The position numbers were made by a program, and so were the translations under genes. The notes beneath the pieces were generated by a model that saw only the letters and a program-made list of their open reading frames with translations, made no database searches and was not told where the DNA came from. A DNA stretch of 7,724 bases from Chitinivibrionales bacterium (lineage in GTDB: Bacteria > Fibrobacterota > Chitinivibrionia > Chitinivibrionales > WJMI01): NCBI GenBank assembly GCA_014729595.1, contig WJJU01000797.1, positions 1-7,724 of the forward strand. Direction: 5' to 3'. Each line of letters begins with the position of its first letter. Positions within the stretch are counted from its first letter, which is position 1. Of this stretch, positions 1 to 6,170 are shown piece by piece.

Positions 1-2
1 CC

Positions 3-101
3 ATTCCTTTCGTTGAGCTTAGAGCGAAAGAACCAGGAAAATATATGTATGGCCGTGATTTGTACATCAATGTCGGTAAAACCGTGTGCCCGTCGCCTTG
101 A
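3..101 (+). CDS. 3' end of an unidentified protein (partial)
   Basis: Frame 3 is open from the window edge to a TGA at 99-101 and gives a protein-like tail of 32 residues ending in the residues VGKTVCPSP. Frame 2 closes early (TGA at 14-16). Frame 1 is also open, to a TAA at 109-111, but its translation is less protein-like in composition. I do not recognise the family. The tail is mixed charged and aromatic (KYMYGRDLY) with no membrane segment. It reads towards ald but is separated from it by about 320 bases. With so short a fragment the call rests only on composition and on its position at the window edge; it could be a chance open frame. Confidence 0.35.
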   Translation: MPFVELRAKEPGKYMYGRDLYINVGKTVCPSP

Positions 102-141
102 GGTCCCGTAATAGGCTGAGGCTCCCGAAGCGAGCAAATCC

Positions 142-420
142 TCACCTTCGAGTTCCCGCTCCGCCTCGCGCTTGAATGCTGGGGATTTCTTGGATCGTTG
201 GGATGTATTCGCCTGAGTGATCGCTTATGCCTTCTTTATGGGTCGCAATTATTTTCTCTGCGGTTACGTACAGTCCCGGTAGAACGAATAAACTCACGAT
301 GCTATGGATGGCGCTATTGCTGAATGTGGCGGCCCAATAAAACGGATTGTACGTCGTGTTCCGTGTCGCGCCGATGCGTGTTACGGTTTTGCCGTGTGAA
401 TTAAGGGAAAGGACGCGCTG
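142..420 (-). pseudogene. possible 3' remnant of an RND-type membrane transporter
   Basis: Read on the minus strand, this gap upstream of ald is open for about 92 codons to a TGA at 142-144. It encodes one hydrophobic stretch with the residues SIVSLFVLPGLYVTAEK. This resembles the last transmembrane helix of RND efflux permeases, whose usual form is TLLTLFVVPxLY followed by a charged tail. A preceding NPFYW segment is reminiscent of the DPF/PLA segment before that helix. The frame continues antisense through ald up to 792, but that part is most simply explained by ald's codon choice, so an intact gene is not supported. If the similarity is real, this is a truncated transporter end cut off where ald begins. 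The similarity is by eye over about 25 residues and lacks the usual glycines, so chance is possible. Confidence 0.25.
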
Positions 421-1512
421 ATGGTTATTGGCATTCCAGGAGAGATCAAGCTCGATGAATACCGCGTTGGGATGTTGCCGTTTGGAGTACGCGCGCTTGT
501 TGAGGATGGACACCGGGTGCTTATTGAACGAAACGCGGGCGTGGGGGCCGGCTTTAATGACGCCGAATATCAAGAGGCGGGCGCCCGGATGGTGGAAACA
601 CCTCACGAAATATATGAACGGGCGGATCTTGTCGTTAAAGTTAAGGAGCCGCAAGCGGGTGAGGTGGCGACGACGCGGGAGGACCAAATCCTTTTTTGTT
701 ACTTTCATTTCGCAAGCTCGCGGGAACTCACTGAAGGATGTCTCGAAAGTGGATTGACCGCTCTGGGGTTCGAAACGCTTACCAATGATCACGGTGGGTT
801 GCCGCTACTCACTCCTATGAGCGAGATCGCGGGGAAAATGTCGATTCAGGAAGGGGCACGGTGTTTGGAAAGCCACATGAAAGGACGCGGGGTGTTGCTG
901 GGGGGGGTAGCCGGTGTGGAACCCGCTCAGGTGCTGGTTGTTGGGGGCGGTGTCGTAGGTAGCAATGCAGCACATGTTGCGGCCGGGATGGGTGCCTGCG
1001 TAGTGATTATGGATATCAATGTGGAGCGGCTTCGCCACCTCGATGAAATCATGCCGCCAAACGTCTCAACCGCCTATTGCGAACCCCATGCCGTAGTAGA
1101 ACACGCGGCACGCGCCGACTTGGTGATAGGGGCGGTGCTGGTTCCGGGGGGCAAAGCGCCGGTACTCTTGCGGCAAGAGCACATTGGGATGCTTAAGCGA
1201 GGGACGGTGCTTGTCGACGTGGCCGTCGATCAGGGTGGCTGTTTCGAAACCAGTCACCCTACTACCCACCGCGATCCGGTGTTTGTGGTCGACGGCGTTG
1301 TGCACTACTGTGTCGCCAATATGCCGGGGGCGGTCAGCCGAACGAGCAGTCATGCGCTGGGCAATGTTACGTTTCCCTATGTGCGCGATCTGGCGGGTTC
1401 GGGTCTTGAGGCCTTCTTGAATAAGAGTGCCGGCAATCGAGCGGCACTCAATATTAGCAAAGGTAAAATAGCGCATCCCGCGGTGGCTGAGGCATTCCCC
1501 GATCTTGCGTAA
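421..1512 (+). CDS. ald: alanine dehydrogenase
   Basis: This NAD-dependent cytoplasmic enzyme interconverts L-alanine and pyruvate plus ammonia, linking amino-acid catabolism or ammonia assimilation to central carbon. The 363-residue product is close to the usual family length (about 370) and complete. The N-terminal substrate domain begins with the typical GIPGEIK segment. The substrate-binding and catalytic residues fall at canonical numbers: K75 in KVKEP, H96 in CYFHFAS, E118 in FET and D270 in VDVAVDQGG. The Rossmann nucleotide site is GGGVVGSNAA (residues 175-184), with D198 at the end of the second strand. The signature segments TPMSEIAGKM, ETSHPTTH and VANMPGAVSRTS are all present. The start is supported by GGAAAGGA seven bases upstream of the ATG. 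The upstream gap holds no other convincing same-strand gene, so ald probably has its own promoter, though I cannot pick one with confidence. It is followed after 60 bases by a small ORF. Confidence 0.97.
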   Translation: MVIGIPGEIKLDEYRVGMLPFGVRALVEDGHRVLIERNAGVGAGFNDAEYQEAGARMVETPHEIYERADLVVKVKEPQAGEVATTREDQILFCYFHFASSRELTEGCLESGLTALGFETLTNDHGGLPLLTPMSEIAGKMSIQEGARCLESHMKGRGVLLGGVAGVEPAQVLVVGGGVVGSNAAHVAAGMGACVVIMDINVERLRHLDEIMPPNVSTAYCEPHAVVEHAARADLVIGAVLVPGGKAPVLLRQEHIGMLKRGTVLVDVAVDQGGCFETSHPTTHRDPVFVVDGVVHYCVANMPGAVSRTSSHALGNVTFPYVRDLAGSGLEAFLNKSAGNRAALNISKGKIAHPAVAEAFPDLA

Positions 1513-1572
1513 GAATACCGCCGACGAATCGGGCCATTATCATAGTAAGACGTTCGGTCGGAGGTCTTTCCT

Positions 1573-1695
1573 ATGGCTCCATTTCAAGAATTGCCGATAA
1601 TGATAATCATCATTGCCGTCTTTGCAAATGTGAACCGTCGCCGTGATGTCGCTTTCGGTGGTGGTAGGATAGTGATGACTTTGGGCGACGATTAA
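1573..1695 (+). CDS. small 40-residue putative membrane protein
   Basis: An ATG at 1573 lies seven bases after a textbook Shine-Dalgarno sequence, GGAGGT at 1560-1565, and opens a 40-codon frame ending at TAA 1693-1695. The product has a short polar N-terminus, a hydrophobic run at residues 7-18 (LPIMIIIIAVFA), then three arginines (22-24) and a glycine-rich tail ending in GDD. The hydrophobic run followed by a basic cluster fits a short single-pass membrane peptide, although 12-14 residues is brief for a full span. It lies 60 bases after ald on the same strand and could be cotranscribed. I do not recognise the sequence. The isoleucine run is encoded by a stretch matching a Fur box, so the region might instead be regulatory and the frame accidental. 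Confidence 0.45.
   Translation: MAPFQELPIMIIIIAVFANVNRRRDVAFGGGRIVMTLGDD
1596..1614. promoter_or_regulatory. Fur-box-like palindrome
   Basis: The 19 bases match the classical Fur consensus GATAATGATAATCATTATC at 17 of 19 positions, with the first 15 identical. The site lies inside the 40-codon small ORF, where it encodes the residues IMIII, so codon content alone could produce it. No start codon of a larger gene lies downstream on either strand in a position the site could control. About 90 bases further on is a hairpin terminator candidate, so a Fur-controlled small RNA starting near 1620 is the alternative reading. Confidence 0.35.
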
Positions 1696-1705
1696 AAGCT
1701 TAAAG

Positions 1706-1739
1706 AAGGGGCGAATGGTACGGGGTAACCCTCGCCCTT
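1706..1739. terminator. possible bidirectional terminator between convergent genes
   Basis: AAGGGGCGA (1706-1714) pairs with TCGCCCTT (1732-1739), giving eight base pairs with one bulged G. A GGG/CCC mini-stem (1723-1725 with 1729-1731) sits inside the loop. It lies 10 bases after the small + strand ORF and 21 bases beyond the stop of the minus-strand lipoprotein gene. For the minus strand the stem is followed by the T-containing sequence CTTTAAGCTTTT, a plausible intrinsic terminator tail. For the plus strand the tail is less U-rich. A second small stem, CGGC/GCCG at 1745-1758, directly abuts the lipoprotein stop codon. Confidence 0.5.
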
Positions 1740-1760
1740 GCTTTCGGCTGTGAGGCCGCT

Positions 1761-2180
1761 TTATTTGTCGTTGCCGGATTGCCGTGCCGAATCGACAAGT
1801 GAGCTTATTTGACGCCGTGTCGCATCGGCGATGCTGTCGATTCGTGCTTTTGCTTTTTCTTGCGGGATCTCTTCGTCAACTTTCCGTGCAATCTCACGCA
1901 TTTCTTCCCGTGCGTTTTCGGCGATTGTGTCGATCCGCGCACTGATATCCGCCGTATCAACGCTTTCGGCGAATTCTTGCAGTGACTGATTGGCGTCTTT
2001 GACCGCTCGCTGCACGTTGCGGGCCGCGGTGGCAAACAGGTCCCCGTTCAGTGTGTCATTCGCGGCGGCGGTTGTCTCCTCTTCACCTGCCTGCTTTGCC
2101 TGTTGATCTCCGCAGCCGACCCCAAAAACCGTCAAGGCCGTCGCGGCCGCGATGCGGAGGCACACTTTACCAAATGACAT
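1761..2180 (-). CDS. small helical lipoprotein of unknown function
   Basis: The 139-residue product has a lipoprotein signal peptide: K5 and R9, a hydrophobic core AAATALTVFGV, and the lipobox residues GVGC with the lipidated cysteine at 23. A Glu/Thr/Ala-rich linker follows, and the rest (about 50-135) is rich in A, E, R, D and I, as in amphipathic or coiled-coil helices. An internal duplication is visible: ARIDTIAENAR at 81-91 and ARIDSIADATR at 112-122, 31 residues apart. The protein is therefore probably membrane-anchored and extends as a helix into the periplasm; its function is unknown to me. The ATG at 2180 is chosen because AAAGGGG lies five bases upstream and the signal peptide begins there. 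An ATG 17 codons further upstream would add a non-signal-like extension. It is convergent with the ald side. Confidence 0.8.
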   Translation of the reverse strand: MSFGKVCLRIAAATALTVFGVGCGDQQAKQAGEEETTAAANDTLNGDLFATAARNVQRAVKDANQSLQEFAESVDTADISARIDTIAENAREEMREIARKVDEEIPQEKAKARIDSIADATRRQISSLVDSARQSGNDK

Positions 2181-2327
2181 GGTAACCCCTTTCTGGAAGA
2201 CGCGTGGGTAAGTTAATGAATATGGTCGCAAATTAGCAATAACCGTGCCGTGGCGGTTCTGGAATCGGTAAAGCTATATTTCGCTTTCGTTTGCATCCGA
2301 CTTCCTCTAAAGGGGGGTGTCGCTATT
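2181..2327. other. divergent intergenic region with weak promoter-like elements
   Basis: This gap lies between the lipoprotein gene (reading left) and the possible 47-codon ORF (reading right). On the plus strand a -10-like TATATT occurs at 2275-2280 without a convincing -35 element. A short inverted repeat, AACCG/CGGTT, spans 2241-2258 and could be an operator, but only about six pairs form. No strong minus-strand promoter stands out. Confidence 0.25.
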
Positions 2328-2471
2328 ATGAATCAAGAACAGCCATCCGTGGAACCGGACCGTCTAAAGCGCATAATTGGGGAAATGAGAATGGTGCGAT
2401 TGCGGGAGGTGAATTCGAAGGCGGCAAGCGACAAGAGTTCCCCGGGCCGAATGGTTTTTCATACTCATTGA
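2328..2471 (+). CDS. possible 47-residue hypothetical protein
   Basis: An ATG at 2328 is preceded by the purine-rich AAAGGGGGG, about ten bases away, and opens a frame to TGA 2469-2471. The product is hydrophilic and basic, with the predicted helix-like segment DRLKRIIGEMRMVRLREV followed by a Lys/Ser tail ending in HTH. It has no signal peptide or membrane segment and I do not recognise it. The frame extends upstream to an ATG at 2250, but that start has no good ribosome binding site. It converges on the end of the kinase gene with a 35-base gap. It could be a chance frame; the ribosome binding site and basic amphipathic composition are the only support. Confidence 0.35.
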   Translation: MNQEQPSVEPDRLKRIIGEMRMVRLREVNSKAASDKSSPGRMVFHTH

Positions 2472-2506
2472 TCGTGACAATCATGGATTTCGGCGCCGTT
2501 GAATTT

Positions 2507-4855
2507 TCAGGCTCCATATCGGTCCGCGAGACGGGGTAGGATACGCCGACCGGCGATACCCGGAGCCAAAACATTCAGGATCGACTCAAGGTCGGCGCAC
2601 ATGGCCGCGGCGGTCTGGTATCGAGCCGCGGGTTTGGTTGCCATCGCCTTGCGAATTGCGGCGTCGAGTCGCCGCGGCACTTGGACCAGCTCTCGTAGAG
2701 GCACGAATTCACCTTTGCTCTTGGCGGCGGCGCAACACATGATATCTTCTTGCGGAAATGCTCGATGTCCGCTTACCAACTCATACAACGTCTCTCCCAG
2801 GGCGTAAATGTCGACTTTCGCCGTCACTGGATGCCCCGAGCACTGCTCGGGAGCAAGGTAGGGCAGTGTGCCCAAAACGCGGTTTTGGTCTAGTGTGTGA
2901 AGACTAACCGAGGCGGGGCGAGCTATACCAAAATCAGTGAGCTTGATTCGTCCACCGCGGCTCAGCAAGATGTTGGCGGGCTTGAGGTCACGGTGAATTA
3001 CGCCGCGATACGTTTTCCCGTAGACCGTCACCACTTGCGTGTGTGCATATTGAAGCGCACGGGCTATAAGGATGCCGACCGCACAGGTTTCGGCCGGTGT
3101 CAGAGCGTCAATCCTCAGCAGTAAGCGGTCGAAGGCAATCCCGTTTAGAAAGTCCATCTCTAAATAGGGGAGTCCGTGCCAATCACCTACGCTGTAACAT
3201 TGCACGATGTTTGGGTGGTTGAGATTGGCGAATATGCGAATTTCGGTTTCGAACCGGTCAAGTACCCGGGCGGGCTGTTCGGGTTTGAGAACTTTAATTG
3301 CACGATACACCTCCATGCGCGGATTCCACACCAGGTAAACGTCCGCCATTCCCCCGCTACCCAGCGGACGTACTATGCGGCCCCCCGCCAACTTGGCAAT
3401 CTCGGCAACTACCTCGATTTCGTCTCCGCCTTCCGTGTCATCTGCAGCCAAAGTGTCCATTCCGATATTGAGAAGAGGAAACGATTCCGCCACTTTTCGT
3501 GCGACGTATTCCGCCGTCGAGGTACGCGGGATACTGGTAATGAAATCGTGCTCGCGAGGTGGCGGTAATGATTCCTGCTCGAGGTCCGACGGTTGATCCA
3601 GATTCGGCTTTTCGGTTGATGTTTTGGTGGCCGCGGCCGGTTTTTTGACGGAGAACCAAACGAAAGTGAATGCCAGGGCATAGAGCTGGAAGCCTGCATT
3701 CCAAAAGATGGTGGTGTGTCGGAAAAGAAAGATGCTTGCAAGAATCCCGGCGAGTGCGAGACAGGAACCGCTCAGCAGTGCGGCTTTACGGCGATTATCC
3801 GGGAGGGTTGCGGCAAGGCCGGGAAATATCAAGAGTGCAAGTATCCATTGTGCAAGGGCAATACCCGGTTTGTCTTTGCGAACGTACGAGTCTCGAAGAA
3901 TGTCCAATGTGGCCGTCGCCCATATTTCGACTCCCGGAAATCGGACGCCGACGGGGGTTGTGAAAAAATCGGCTGAACCGGAAGGATCGGTGACGCCGAC
4001 GAAAACCGGTTTATTTCGCAGTTCTTCGGTATCGACCTCGCCGCGCAGGATTTGCGCGGCGCTGATATTTTTGATTGTGCCGGATCGTCCACGATAGCTC
4101 AGATAGGATGTGCCGGCTAAAGAGCTGAGCGGAAACGTGATATCGCCCAGTACGACCCTTCCCTTTCCGTCGAGAGCAAACGCTCGCGGGGAGAGTTTGA
4201 GATGTGACGCGGCCGTCGCGAGAGCGAGAGAGGGAAAGTAATGCTCCCCCAAACGAAGAATATGGATTATCTCTCGGAGTTTTTGTGACATTCGGCTGGT
4301 CGAGATGTTGAGAAAACCTGAGCGTGATGCATGGCGCATAAACCGTCGCTCGCCGACATCGATCTTGTTGGTACAATAGTAGGCTTGCAACCGCAGCTCC
4401 GCCGTATTGTATACGGCATGGAAACGGTACGCAAGAGCTTCGACCGGAATAAATGCGGAACCCGACAGGGGACGCGGCGTAATAGCGCCGGCGCGAAAGG
4501 GCAACACCAGATTGTCGACACGTGAAAAAACCGCCGCCAGACTGTCGTTGTCGGTATCGCCCTCACGACGGGGAAAATAGAAATTGAGGGCTATGGCGCT
4601 CGGCTCGTGTGATGCGATTTGCTCAACAAGACGGGCTATGGTTGCTCTGCGCCAGGGGAACGGGCCTATTTCATTCACGCTCCGACGATCAATCGCGACG
4701 ATTGCTACGGAATCGGTCGGCGAGTCGGGCGTGCAGGCAAAACCGAGGTCATACAAAGCATTTTCGATAACGGGAAAGAGGTTGTGCAGGATACCGGTGG
4801 TGACGAAGAACGCGAGTGTCGCTAAAAAAAGAAATAGGGCTCTGGATCTGGGCAT
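2507..4855 (-). CDS. CHASE2-domain transmembrane Ser/Thr protein kinase
   Basis: The 782-residue product senses an extracytoplasmic cue through CHASE2 and phosphorylates cytoplasmic proteins on Ser/Thr. Visible layout: N-terminal membrane helix (about 5-27); periplasmic CHASE2 (about 28-328) with its typical ENALYDLGF, VAIVAIDRRS, FPWRR and NKPVFVGVTD segments; three helices (about 331-351, 357-378, 383-403); a Lys/Pro/Glu-rich linker; and the kinase domain (about 491-760). The kinase looks active: glycine loop LGSGGMADVY (498-507), lysine K521 in AIK, HRDLKPAN with D623, DFG at 641-643, APE at 668-670 and a DIYALGETLYEL segment. Four helices place the kinase in the cytoplasm. The ATG at 4855 is preferred because it overlaps the upstream stop codon as TAATG with GGAG eight bases before it; a start at 4909 would add 18 non-hydrophobic residues overlapping the FecR gene. 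No PASTA or other C-terminal domain is present. It is translationally coupled to the LysM-FecR gene. Confidence 0.93.
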   Translation of the reverse strand: MPRSRALFLFLATLAFFVTTGILHNLFPVIENALYDLGFACTPDSPTDSVAIVAIDRRSVNEIGPFPWRRATIARLVEQIASHEPSAIALNFYFPRREGDTDNDSLAAVFSRVDNLVLPFRAGAITPRPLSGSAFIPVEALAYRFHAVYNTAELRLQAYYCTNKIDVGERRFMRHASRSGFLNISTSRMSQKLREIIHILRLGEHYFPSLALATAASHLKLSPRAFALDGKGRVVLGDITFPLSSLAGTSYLSYRGRSGTIKNISAAQILRGEVDTEELRNKPVFVGVTDPSGSADFFTTPVGVRFPGVEIWATATLDILRDSYVRKDKPGIALAQWILALLIFPGLAATLPDNRRKAALLSGSCLALAGILASIFLFRHTTIFWNAGFQLYALAFTFVWFSVKKPAAATKTSTEKPNLDQPSDLEQESLPPPREHDFITSIPRTSTAEYVARKVAESFPLLNIGMDTLAADDTEGGDEIEVVAEIAKLAGGRIVRPLGSGGMADVYLVWNPRMEVYRAIKVLKPEQPARVLDRFETEIRIFANLNHPNIVQCYSVGDWHGLPYLEMDFLNGIAFDRLLLRIDALTPAETCAVGILIARALQYAHTQVVTVYGKTYRGVIHRDLKPANILLSRGGRIKLTDFGIARPASVSLHTLDQNRVLGTLPYLAPEQCSGHPVTAKVDIYALGETLYELVSGHRAFPQEDIMCCAAAKSKGEFVPLRELVQVPRRLDAAIRKAMATKPAARYQTAAAMCADLESILNVLAPGIAGRRILPRLADRYGA

Positions 4856-5844
4856 TAAAGCGGCTCCGCGAAAACCCGTGCGATGTGGCGATCGCGTTCG
4901 ATGTTCCATTTTTTCCAGCTATCGGACGGTTTGCTTTGTAACTTTAGGGGAGTATCCAGTTTCCCGTTCTTTTCGATCTTTATCCGGTGCATGGATCGAA
5001 CAATATGCACCCAATCCTCCAACGGTACTTGGTGCAAAACCGTGCCCTCTTTAGGCTTGGCGGCTTTGACGACTTCGTGAGAGGTACTCCCTACTAAGGG
5101 TGCCATCTTGTTCTTAACCGCCACCTCTCCATTATATACTATTATCTCGGCGGTGCTGTCCGAAGCAAGTGATGTTTGGTATACGGTTCCGAGGACAGTG
5201 ACCATTACGGTGGGCAACTCAAGCTCGAACTGGTTCGAGCGATCACGTACTTGCTTGACCTTCACCCATATCGTCCCCACATCGAAACGAATTTCGGTAC
5301 GAGTCCCTTTTTTTCGCTTTTGCCGGAATGCTTCGATACCCAACCGCGTATTCTCGCGCATACGCACAACCGATTCGCTGTTGATAATGATCTCAGCCAA
5401 GCCGCCGGCTCCCGTTTCGATAATGTCGCCGGGGTACACAATTGTGTTTGCGGAAAGGCGCGATGGTGTACTGCCGTTGCGGGGGATTAGGCGCGAATCG
5501 CCTCGGGTATAGGTAATCACCCCTTGAGTTACATTATTTCGCCGTTCAAACAGCGGTCGTGTGCCTCCGAACGATTCCACGGTTTTTTTGGGGTGGGGGA
5601 GCTTGATCTTTTGGCCCGCGCGGATAGTACTTGCTTTTGCCATTGATGGATTCAGCTCAACAATTGCGTCGGTCATAACACCGCGATAGTGCCCGTAATA
5701 CAACACGCAGAGAAAGCTGAGGCTTTCACCCTTCGCGACTTCATGGATGAAAAAGTCGGCATGGTTGGAAGAAGGGGCCGGAAAAACAACGGAGGTGGTC
5801 GCCAGGAGTGAAACCGTGCCGAGAGTAAGCCAATGTTTTTGCAT
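4855..5844 (-). CDS. exported LysM-FecR domain protein, partner of the CHASE2 kinase
   Basis: The 329-residue product starts with a signal peptide (MQKHW, hydrophobic LGTVSLLATTSVVF, likely cleavage after PA near 23). A LysM-like module follows at about 32-83 (FIHEVAKGESLSFL to GQKIKLP), a fold that binds peptidoglycan or chitin-type glycans. A FecR domain lies at about 135-245, with PGDIIETGAGGLAEI, a VRMRENTRL segment, VGTIWVKV and TVLGTVYQTSL. The C-terminus (about 250-329) is basic and unassigned. It lacks the N-terminal cytoplasmic anti-sigma region and transmembrane helix of classical FecR regulators, and no sigma factor is nearby, so it is a periplasmic protein rather than a sigma regulator. 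FecR proteins of this kind are often encoded beside CHASE2 sensors, as here. The start has AAAGGA seven bases upstream. It is the first gene of the operon. Confidence 0.88.
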   Translation of the reverse strand: MQKHWLTLGTVSLLATTSVVFPAPSSNHADFFIHEVAKGESLSFLCVLYYGHYRGVMTDAIVELNPSMAKASTIRAGQKIKLPHPKKTVESFGGTRPLFERRNNVTQGVITYTRGDSRLIPRNGSTPSRLSANTIVYPGDIIETGAGGLAEIIINSESVVRMRENTRLGIEAFRQKRKKGTRTEIRFDVGTIWVKVKQVRDRSNQFELELPTVMVTVLGTVYQTSLASDSTAEIIVYNGEVAVKNKMAPLVGSTSHEVVKAAKPKEGTVLHQVPLEDWVHIVRSMHRIKIEKNGKLDTPLKLQSKPSDSWKKWNIERDRHIARVFAEPL

Positions 5845-5861
5845 GAAGATATCCTTTCGTA

Positions 5862-5877
5862 GCGGCCCGAAGGCTGC
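5862..5877 (-). promoter_or_regulatory. UUCG-capped hairpin next to the ribosome binding site
   Basis: In the leader of the LysM-FecR gene the minus strand reads GCAGCC-TTCG-GGCCGC, a six-pair stem with one A-C mismatch and a C(UUCG)G tetraloop, a very stable RNA cap. It lies a few bases upstream of the AAAGGA ribosome binding site and could affect translation or mRNA stability. No riboswitch class is recognisable. Confidence 0.3.
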
Positions 5878-6012
5878 TGATCAGGATGGTATTCAGCCGG
5901 CATCTCGTCTGATAAACGGCGAAAACTTCGAAGGATGATTGACTGCTTCGTCGAGACGCCCAACATCCCTTAATAGAGGGCGGAGCAGAACTTACGACTA
6001 CTATTTTCGACT

Positions 6013-6040
6013 AATATAAATATTTGAGGTGCTCTTTCAA
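6013..6040 (-). promoter_or_regulatory. sigma-70-type promoter of the LysM-FecR/kinase operon
   Basis: On the minus strand a -35 element TTGAAA (6040-6035) and a -10 element TATATT (6018-6013) are separated by 16 bases. They match the consensus at four or five of six and five of six positions. The surroundings are AT-rich. Transcription would start near 6005, giving a leader of about 160 bases before the ATG at 5844. The motif CGACTA occurs twice (5995-6000 and 6008-6013) around the -10, a possible operator half-site pair. Confidence 0.55.
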
Positions 6041-6103
6041 ACTACGAATGAATTTTTCCGTGTGCCGGCCGAAATATGGCTATGGCACCTAAATCATGAT
6101 ATG

Positions 6104-6112
6104 TGGTATATT
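6104..6112 (+). promoter_or_regulatory. extended -10 promoter element for the six-CxxC lipoprotein gene
   Basis: The plus strand reads TGGTATATT (TG at 6104-6105, TATATT at 6107-6112), an extended -10 motif with a TATAAT match of five in six. No clear -35 is present, which extended -10 promoters tolerate. It lies 58 bases before the chosen ATG at 6171 and about 60 bases from the divergent operon promoter. Confidence 0.35.
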
Positions 6113-6170
6113 TACAGACCAGTCTTGGCGCTCAGCGGCGCCGGTACCTAATCAACGAAGGATGTCGAGA

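Noticed and set aside
421..792. Minus-strand open frame running antisense through the first third of ald
   Set aside because: It uses the same triplet register as ald, and stops are absent only because ald rarely uses TTA, CTA or TCA codons; the translation resembles nothing.
2488..2506. Terminator after the kinase gene at the CGGCGCCG palindrome
   Set aside because: The palindrome has no room for a loop and the T-run is poor, so it cannot be supported as an intrinsic terminator.
2529..4376. Many open frames of 60-130 codons on both strands inside the kinase gene
   Set aside because: They are shadows of the kinase frame, which has complete domain and motif support.
4856..4909. Upstream in-frame start giving an 800-residue kinase
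   Set aside because: The added 18 residues are not signal-like, lack a ribosome binding site and overlap the FecR gene; the ATG at 4855 has GGAG and a TAATG overlap.
4855..5844. FecR protein as an anti-sigma or TonB-system regulator
   Set aside because: It has an N-terminal signal peptide and LysM instead of a cytoplasmic anti-sigma region and membrane helix, and no sigma factor or TonB receptor gene is present.
6082..6100. TGGCAC as a sigma-54 -24 element upstream of the six-CxxC gene
   Set aside because: No TTGC-type -12 element lies at the required spacing.
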